Positions 50,756 to 55,049 of a stretch of 55,049 bases of DNA are shown in pieces. The notes under the pieces were generated by a model. It worked only from the letters and a program-made list of their open reading frames with translations. It was not told the origin of the DNA and did no database searches. Each line of letters begins with the position of its first letter. Within the stretch, counting starts at the first letter, position 1. This DNA comes from Acidobacteriota bacterium (GTDB lineage Bacteria > Acidobacteriota > Terriglobia > Bryobacterales > Bryobacteraceae): NCBI GenBank assembly GCA_018268835.1, contig JAFDVU010000024.1, positions 1 through 55,049 on the forward strand, read 5' to 3'. A program made the translations under genes and the position numbers.

Positions 50756-52222
50756 ATGAGGCCACAGACTCTGGACCGGCGGCGCTTTCTGCGCGCCCTG
50801 GGGATGGGCGCGGCTGCGGGGCTGCTGCCGGCGCAGGCGCGCGCCCTCCCGAACGTTGTGTACATTCTCGCCGACGATCTCGGCTACGGCGACCTGGATT
50901 GCTACAACCCCGCGTCGAAGGCGCCGACGCCGCATTTGAACGCGTTCACGAAAGAGGGGGTGCGGTTCACCGACGCGCACTCGCCTTCGGCGGTGTGCAC
51001 CCCCACGCGGTACGGCATCCTGACGGGGCGCTACTGCTGGCGCTCGCGCCTGAAGAAGGGCGTGCTCAACGGCTACTCGCCGAGCCTGATCGAAGCCGGG
51101 CGGCTGACGGTGCCGGCGATGCTGAAGGCGCGCGGCTACCGCACGGCGGGCTTCGGCAAGTGGCACCTGGGGCTGGGCAACGAGGAAAAGACCGACTACG
51201 GCCGACCGCTGCATCCGGGTCCGGTGGACCTGGGTTTCGATTCGTACTTCGGCATCCCGGCGTCGCTCGACATGGACCCTTACCTCTTCTTCGAGAACGA
51301 CCACGCTACCGCGCGGCCCACCGGGCACACCGCCGGGATCCGGGTGGATCGCGGGGTATTCTGGCGCGAGGGTGCGATCGCGCCCGGATTCCAGCACGTC
51401 AACGTGTTGCCGGAAATCACGACGCGCGCGGCAAACTGGCTTCGCGACTATCCAGGGGAGCATCGCGGACAGCCGTTTTTCCTGTACCTGGCGTTGACCG
51501 GGCCGCACACCCCGTGGCTGCCCACCGCGGAGTTCAGCGGCAAGTCCAGAGCCGGTGAATATGGCGACTTCGTGACCATGGTGGACGATGCGGCGGGAAA
51601 GGTGCTGGCCGCGCTGGACGCCTCCGGGATGGCGCGGGATACGCTGGTGATCGTGACCAGCGACAACGGGGCGCACTGGCTGCCGCAGGAGATCGCGCGC
51701 TGGGGGCATCGTGCCAACGATTCGCTGCGCGGGCAGAAGGCCGATATCTGGGACGGCGGACACCGTATCCCGTTCCTGGCGCGCTGGCCGGGGCGCATCC
51801 GCCCGGGGACCACGAGCGACGAGACCATCTGCCTGACGGACCTGATGGGGACGATGGCGGAGGTCACCGGCTACCGGCTGCCGCGCGACGCCGGGGAGGA
51901 CAGTTACTCGATCCTGCCGGCGCTCACCGGACCGAAGCCGGAGAAGCCGATCCGGGAGGCGATCGTGCACCACTCGATGCAGGGACACTTTTCGATCCGG
52001 CAGGGCGAGTGGAAACTCAACGTCGGGCGCGGATCGGGCGGCTTTACGCCACCGGTGGAGTATCAGCCCGAGGCTGGCGAACCGGCAGGGGAGTTGTTCA
52101 ACATGGCCACGGACGAGGCCGAGACCACGAATCTGTACCAGGAGCACCCGGAGATCGTGGCGCGGCTGACGGCGCTGCTCGAAAAATACCAGCGGCAGGG
52201 GTATAGCCGGCCAATGGAGTAA
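50756..52222 (+). CDS. Tat-exported sulfatase (formylglycine Cys type)
   Basis: 488 aa from ATG 50756, where a Tat leader begins ([25 protein letters not shown]); AAGGG lies 5 bases upstream and a TACGAT box at 50740-50745. Arylsulfatase marks: [20 protein letters not shown] (metal Asp pair), [16 protein letters not shown] (CxPxR, Cys converted to formylglycine), [33 protein letters not shown] and [14 protein letters not shown]. It desulfates glycans or sulfate esters outside the cytoplasm. No formylglycine-generating enzyme is in the window. Confidence 0.95.
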   Translation: MRPQTLDRRRFLRALGMGAAAGLLPAQARALPNVVYILADDLGYGDLDCYNPASKAPTPHLNAFTKEGVRFTDAHSPSAVCTPTRYGILTGRYCWRSRLKKGVLNGYSPSLIEAGRLTVPAMLKARGYRTAGFGKWHLGLGNEEKTDYGRPLHPGPVDLGFDSYFGIPASLDMDPYLFFENDHATARPTGHTAGIRVDRGVFWREGAIAPGFQHVNVLPEITTRAANWLRDYPGEHRGQPFFLYLALTGPHTPWLPTAEFSGKSRAGEYGDFVTMVDDAAGKVLAALDASGMARDTLVIVTSDNGAHWLPQEIARWGHRANDSLRGQKADIWDGGHRIPFLARWPGRIRPGTTSDETICLTDLMGTMAEVTGYRLPRDAGEDSYSILPALTGPKPEKPIREAIVHHSMQGHFSIRQGEWKLNVGRGSGGFTPPVEYQPEAGEPAGELFNMATDEAETTNLYQEHPEIVARLTALLEKYQRQGYSRPME

Positions 52223-52393
52223 GTATGCCTGGCCGTTGCGGATGAGCAGGTTACGGGGTACAAAGGCGGCATCCCGCCGCCCCGCATGGTTCGTAAAATC
52301 CCGTAACCCCGGTGAGCCGCAAGACGTTAAACATGTTGGCTACTTGTACGCGCATTCGGGCGTATAGTGTAGCTATAGAGGAGTTTTCGGACC

Positions 52394-53398
52394 ATGAGAC
52401 TTCCAATCAGGGCGCTGGCGGTTACGGCGGCGGCACTCAGTCTGCTTCCCCTCGGCGCTTACGCCGGGGACAAGAAGAAGAACGACCCCGACGCGATCGG
52501 CGATCGCGACGTGGGCAAAGGGGTAAACTTCTACTCGTACGAGAAGGAGATCGCGCTCGGCAAGCAGTTGGCGCAGGAGGTGGAGCGCCAGGCCAAGATC
52601 ATCGACGATCCCATCATCGCCGAGTACGTCAACCGTGTCGGGCAGAACCTGGTCCGTAACTCCGATGCGAAGGTGCCGTTCACGATCAAGGTGCTGGACA
52701 GCGAGGAGGTCAACGCGTTCGCGCTGCCGGGCGGTTTCTTCTTCGTCAACTCGGGCCTGATTCTGAAAGCGGATAACGAAGCCGAGTTGGCCGGCGTGAT
52801 GGCGCACGAGATCGCCCATGTGGCCGCGCGTCACGGCACCAAGCAGGCTACCAAGGGACAACTCATCAACTTCGCTACCATTCCGCTGATCTTCATGGGG
52901 GGCTGGACCGGTTACGCGATCCAACAGGGCGCCAGCATCGCGATTCCGCTTGGCTTTCTGAAGTTCAGCCAGTCCATGGAATCCGAAGCCGATTTCCTGG
53001 GTTTGCAGTACATGTATAAGACCGGGTACGACCCGACGGCGTTCGTGGATTTCTTCGAAAAGATCGAGACCCTGGAGAAGAGGAAACCGGGGACGCTGTC
53101 GAAGATCTTTTCGAGCCACCCGCCGACGGACGATCGCATCAAGAGATCGCAGGCGGAGATTCAGAAGATTCTCAAGGCCAAGCCGGAGTACGTGGTCAAC
53201 ACCAGCGAGTTCAACGACGTGAAGGGGCGGCTGGCGATGCTGCACAACCGCCGCAAGGTGGACACGGAAGATCCCAACCGTCCGCGGCTGCGGCGCGCGC
53301 CGGGCAGCACGACGGGTCCGGTGGATCCGGATGAGAACGGCAACAAGCCCAAGAGCGATTCCGACGAGCGGCCTACGCTCAAGCGCCGCGACGGATAA
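52394..53398 (+). CDS. M48-family metalloprotease
   Basis: 334 aa, signal peptide MRLPIRALAVTAAALSLLPLGAYAG. Entry segment EIALGKQLAQEVERQAKIIDDP, strands for PFTIKVLDSEEVNAFALPGGFFFVNSGLI, zinc motif HEIAHVAARHG and the third ligand in SMESEADFLGLQYMYKTGYDP. A charged, Pro-rich tail follows (DPNRPRLRRAPGSTTGPVDPDENG). BepA/YfgC-like periplasmic proteases have this layout and work in outer-membrane protein quality control. SD GAGGAG 10 bases before ATG. Confidence 0.93.
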   Translation: MRLPIRALAVTAAALSLLPLGAYAGDKKKNDPDAIGDRDVGKGVNFYSYEKEIALGKQLAQEVERQAKIIDDPIIAEYVNRVGQNLVRNSDAKVPFTIKVLDSEEVNAFALPGGFFFVNSGLILKADNEAELAGVMAHEIAHVAARHGTKQATKGQLINFATIPLIFMGGWTGYAIQQGASIAIPLGFLKFSQSMESEADFLGLQYMYKTGYDPTAFVDFFEKIETLEKRKPGTLSKIFSSHPPTDDRIKRSQAEIQKILKAKPEYVVNTSEFNDVKGRLAMLHNRRKVDTEDPNRPRLRRAPGSTTGPVDPDENGNKPKSDSDERPTLKRRDG

Positions 53399-53426
53399 GC
53401 GCCGGGCGCAAAGCCGGCACTCAAGA

Positions 53427-53456
53427 AAGGGCGTCGCGAATCGCGGCGCCCTTTTT
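53427..53456 (+). terminator. Rho-independent terminator after the M48 gene
   Basis: Stem AAGGGCGTCGCG / CGCGGCGCCCTT with one G-T wobble and loop AAT (53427-53453), followed by a T run (53452-53456). The clearest intrinsic terminator in the window. Confidence 0.9.
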
Positions 53457-53504
53457 GTCTAAGCGGGTGGAATCTTGGCGGGATTGTGCCATGCTGGAGT
53501 CAGT

Positions 53505-53678
53505 ATGCGAGACCCGGAGATCATCGAAACCGAGCTGATGGAGATCAGCGCGATTGCCGAGGACGGCGTCAAGCTGGAGCGCATCATCGCCTGGTGCGCG
53601 TCGCATCCCGACGAGGTCCCCTTCGCGCTCCATCAGATGATGAACTGGCGGGACCGGAGCGAGGAAAAGAGCGCTTAG
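53505..53678 (+). CDS. Small acidic protein, function unknown
   Basis: 57 aa from ATG 53505 (GGAG 5 bases upstream). Sequence is mostly helical and acidic: DPEIIETELMEISAIAEDGVKLERI, then a Trp/Cys-containing HPDEVPFALHQMMNWRDRSEE. No domain recognised. It lies alone between the terminator and the glycosyltransferase; the coding signal is decent for its size (good SD, no alternative frame). Confidence 0.55.
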   Translation: MRDPEIIETELMEISAIAEDGVKLERIIAWCASHPDEVPFALHQMMNWRDRSEEKSA

Positions 53679-53702
53679 CCCGCGTGGACGGCGCGAGTTG
53701 AG

Positions 53703-53708
53703 TACACT
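53703..53708 (+). promoter_or_regulatory. -10-like box before the glycosyltransferase gene
   Basis: TACACT ends 6 bases before TTG 53715, again the leaderless layout. No SD precedes the TTG. Confidence 0.35.
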
Positions 53709-53714
53709 CGGGGA

Positions 53715-55049
53715 TTGCGGGACCTTTCGCTACGCGCGCTGACGGGGTTGGCCGCGGTCGCGGTACTGCTCACGGAAATGCTCGGCGCGGCCGGCTGGCT
53801 GCGGGCGCTGCCTCTGGCGGCCGCGTGGATCCTGGTGGCGGTCGCGGGCGGCGCGGTGTGGCGGGCGCGGGGATACAAGCTCCCGCTGCTGCCCCGGGCC
53901 GGCGTTGCAGAGTGGGCGATCGCCGCCTGCTGCGCGGGCATCGTGGGAACGGTGGCGCTGACGGCGCTGCTGAGCCCGCCGAATTCGGCCGATGCGATGG
54001 CATACCATCTGCCACGCGTCGTGTACTGGGCGCAGGCGGGCAGCGTCGCGTTCTTTCCTACTCCATACTTCAACCAGGTAATGCTGGCGCCGGCCGCCGA
54101 GTACCTGATGCTGCACACGTACCTGCTCACGGGCGGCGACCGTCTGGTGAACCTGATCGCGTGCGGCGCCTTCGCGGGCTGCATCGCGGCGGTCTCGCTG
54201 GTGGCGCGGCAGATGGGGCTGGGCGCGCGCGGGCAGGCGTTCGCGGCGCTGATCTGCGCCACCCTGCCGAACGCGATCCTGCAAGCTTCGGGCGCGAAGA
54301 ACGATCTGCTGCTCGGGCTGTGGACGGTATGCGCGATCTACTTCGCGCTGCGCCGCGAGGGGCTGTGGCTGGGGCTGGCCTGCGGGATGGCGGTGGCCAC
54401 CAAGGCGACGGCGTTTCTGTTTCTACCGCCGGTGCTGCTGGCCGCCGGGGCGTGGCGGCGGCGGGAACTGGCCTTGATCGCGGGTGGAGTGCTGCTGCTC
54501 AACGGGCCGCAGTTCGCGCGCAATGTGCGGTTGAGCGGGTCGCCGCTGGGCTACGATTCGGCGCAGGGCAACGGCTACTTCCGCTGGCGCAACGAGCATC
54601 CCGGGTGGCGGTCGCTGGCCTCCAACGTTTTGCGCAACACCAGCGAGCAATTGGGCGCGCGCAGCGAGCAGTGGAACCACGGGGTGTACCGCGCGGCAGT
54701 GGCGGCGCATCGCGCGCTGGGGCTCGACCCCGACGACCGGGCCACCACGTGGCCGGGCGCGGAGTTCGCTCCGCCGCGCAATGCCAACCACGAGGCCAAT
54801 GCGAACAATCGCTGGCACCTGGCGTTGTTCCTGGCCGCGGTGGTGTGGGCCGTGGCGCGGCGCGACCGGCGCTGGATGTCGTACGCGGCGGGTCTGGGGG
54901 GCGCGTTCCTGATCTTCTGCCTGTACCTGAAATGGCAGCCGTTCCTGGCGCGGCTGGAGGTGCCCCTGTTCCTCGCCGCCGCGCCGCTGGGCGCGTGGCT
55001 GGTGGAGCGGTGGCGTCCGGCGTGCTTCCCTCTGGCGCTGGCCGTGTTC
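53715..55049 (+). CDS. GT-C-type membrane glycosyltransferase (3' end outside window)
   Basis: 445 codons from TTG 53715 to the right edge without a stop. Predicted product starts RDLSLRALTGLAAVAVLLTEML and has many hydrophobic helices. The first periplasmic loop reads SPPNSADAMAYHLPRVVYWA, with the acidic residue typical of GT-C enzymes (ArnT/PMT-like), then ASGAKNDLLLGLWTV and a second conserved loop with NARNVRLSG-like pattern (QFARNVRLSGSPLGYDS). These enzymes move sugars from lipid-linked donors at the outer face of the inner membrane. TTG is the only usable start close to the upstream stop; the acceptor is unknown. Confidence 0.78.
   Translation, partial: MRDLSLRALTGLAAVAVLLTEMLGAAGWLRALPLAAAWILVAVAGGAVWRARGYKLPLLPRAGVAEWAIAACCAGIVGTVALTALLSPPNSADAMAYHLPRVVYWAQAGSVAFFPTPYFNQVMLAPAAEYLMLHTYLLTGGDRLVNLIACGAFAGCIAAVSLVARQMGLGARGQAFAALICATLPNAILQASGAKNDLLLGLWTVCAIYFALRREGLWLGLACGMAVATKATAFLFLPPVLLAAGAWRRRELALIAGGVLLLNGPQFARNVRLSGSPLGYDSAQGNGYFRWRNEHPGWRSLASNVLRNTSEQLGARSEQWNHGVYRAAVAAHRALGLDPDDRATTWPGAEFAPPRNANHEANANNRWHLALFLAAVVWAVARRDRRWMSYAAGLGGAFLIFCLYLKWQPFLARLEVPLFLAAAPLGAWLVERWRPACFPLALAVF

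Noticed and set aside
50285..52147. 620-codon minus-strand frame
   Set aside because: Antisense to the sulfatase gene; no domains.
1..55049. CRISPR array, tRNA or rRNA genes
   Set aside because: No regularly spaced direct repeats, cloverleaf with TPsiC-like arm or rRNA core sequence was noticed on either strand.

Overview
The window is high-GC DNA from what looks like an acidobacterium of the Solibacter/Bryobacter type. This rests on protein families seen here, not on a marker gene: three Oar-like TonB-dependent receptors with an N-terminal carboxypeptidase-regulatory fold plus a fragment of a fourth, a secreted protein with the Solibacter-type C-terminal domain (TIGR03437-like), a PEP-CTERM protein, a tricorn/S41 protease, an ECF sigma factor next to a Ser/Thr kinase with TPR repeats, a PadR-controlled ABC exporter, and ThuA/DUF1080/Gfo-Idh-MocA sugar genes.

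Layout. 1-4.1 kb is accessory DNA: the end of a Tn554-type cassette (large tyrosine recombinase cut by the window edge, a TnpC/DUF6262-like protein and a winged-helix protein, joined by ATGA overlaps), a HigB/HigA-like toxin-antitoxin pair on the other strand, and a DUF6094-like DNA adenine methyltransferase. 4.3-8.3 kb holds minus-strand genes for small secreted or membrane proteins, interrupted by an ISL3 transposase relic with a one-base deletion. 8.4-11.8 kb is a divergent kinase / ECF sigma pair. 12.1-18.6 kb carries two large TonB-dependent receptors, a small secreted protein and a decayed receptor C-terminus. 18.7-21.3 kb is a LytTR response regulator with its LytS-type kinase. 22.8-27.0 kb is a sugar module: a ThuA-DUF1080 gene (frameshifted), a Tat-exported Gfo/Idh/MocA oxidoreductase and a divergent MFS permease. 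27.0-32.5 kb has a DmpA-type peptidase, a PEP-CTERM protein and a tricorn-like protease. 32.5-37.4 kb is an ECF sigma factor overlapping a membrane-anchored thioredoxin-fold protein, followed by the third receptor. 37.4-40.2 kb has a CocE/NonD hydrolase and the TIGR03437-like protein. 40.2-43.9 kb is a PadR / membrane protein operon divergent from an ABC ATPase and permease. 44.0-53.7 kb carries a GH172/DUF2961 enzyme, two PepSY-type membrane proteins, a D-threonine aldolase-like enzyme, a LolA-like protein, acyl-CoA dehydrogenase with alanine dehydrogenase, a sulfatase, an M48 metalloprotease and a small protein. A membrane glycosyltransferase runs off the right edge.

Together these suggest a heterotroph that breaks down polymers at the cell surface: receptors, proteases, sulfatase, GH172 and C3-keto-sugar enzymes, with several membrane signalling pairs. 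Recurrent regulatory structure is visible by eye. Many genes have a -10-like box 5-9 bases before the start codon (leaderless or nearly leaderless mRNA). The PadR/ABC intergenic region combines two sigma-70-type promoters inside one long inverted repeat. I saw no rRNA, tRNA or CRISPR array. The most interesting leads are the sigma factor / thioredoxin-fold pair, the PadR switch, the leaderless-promoter pattern and several freshly broken genes.
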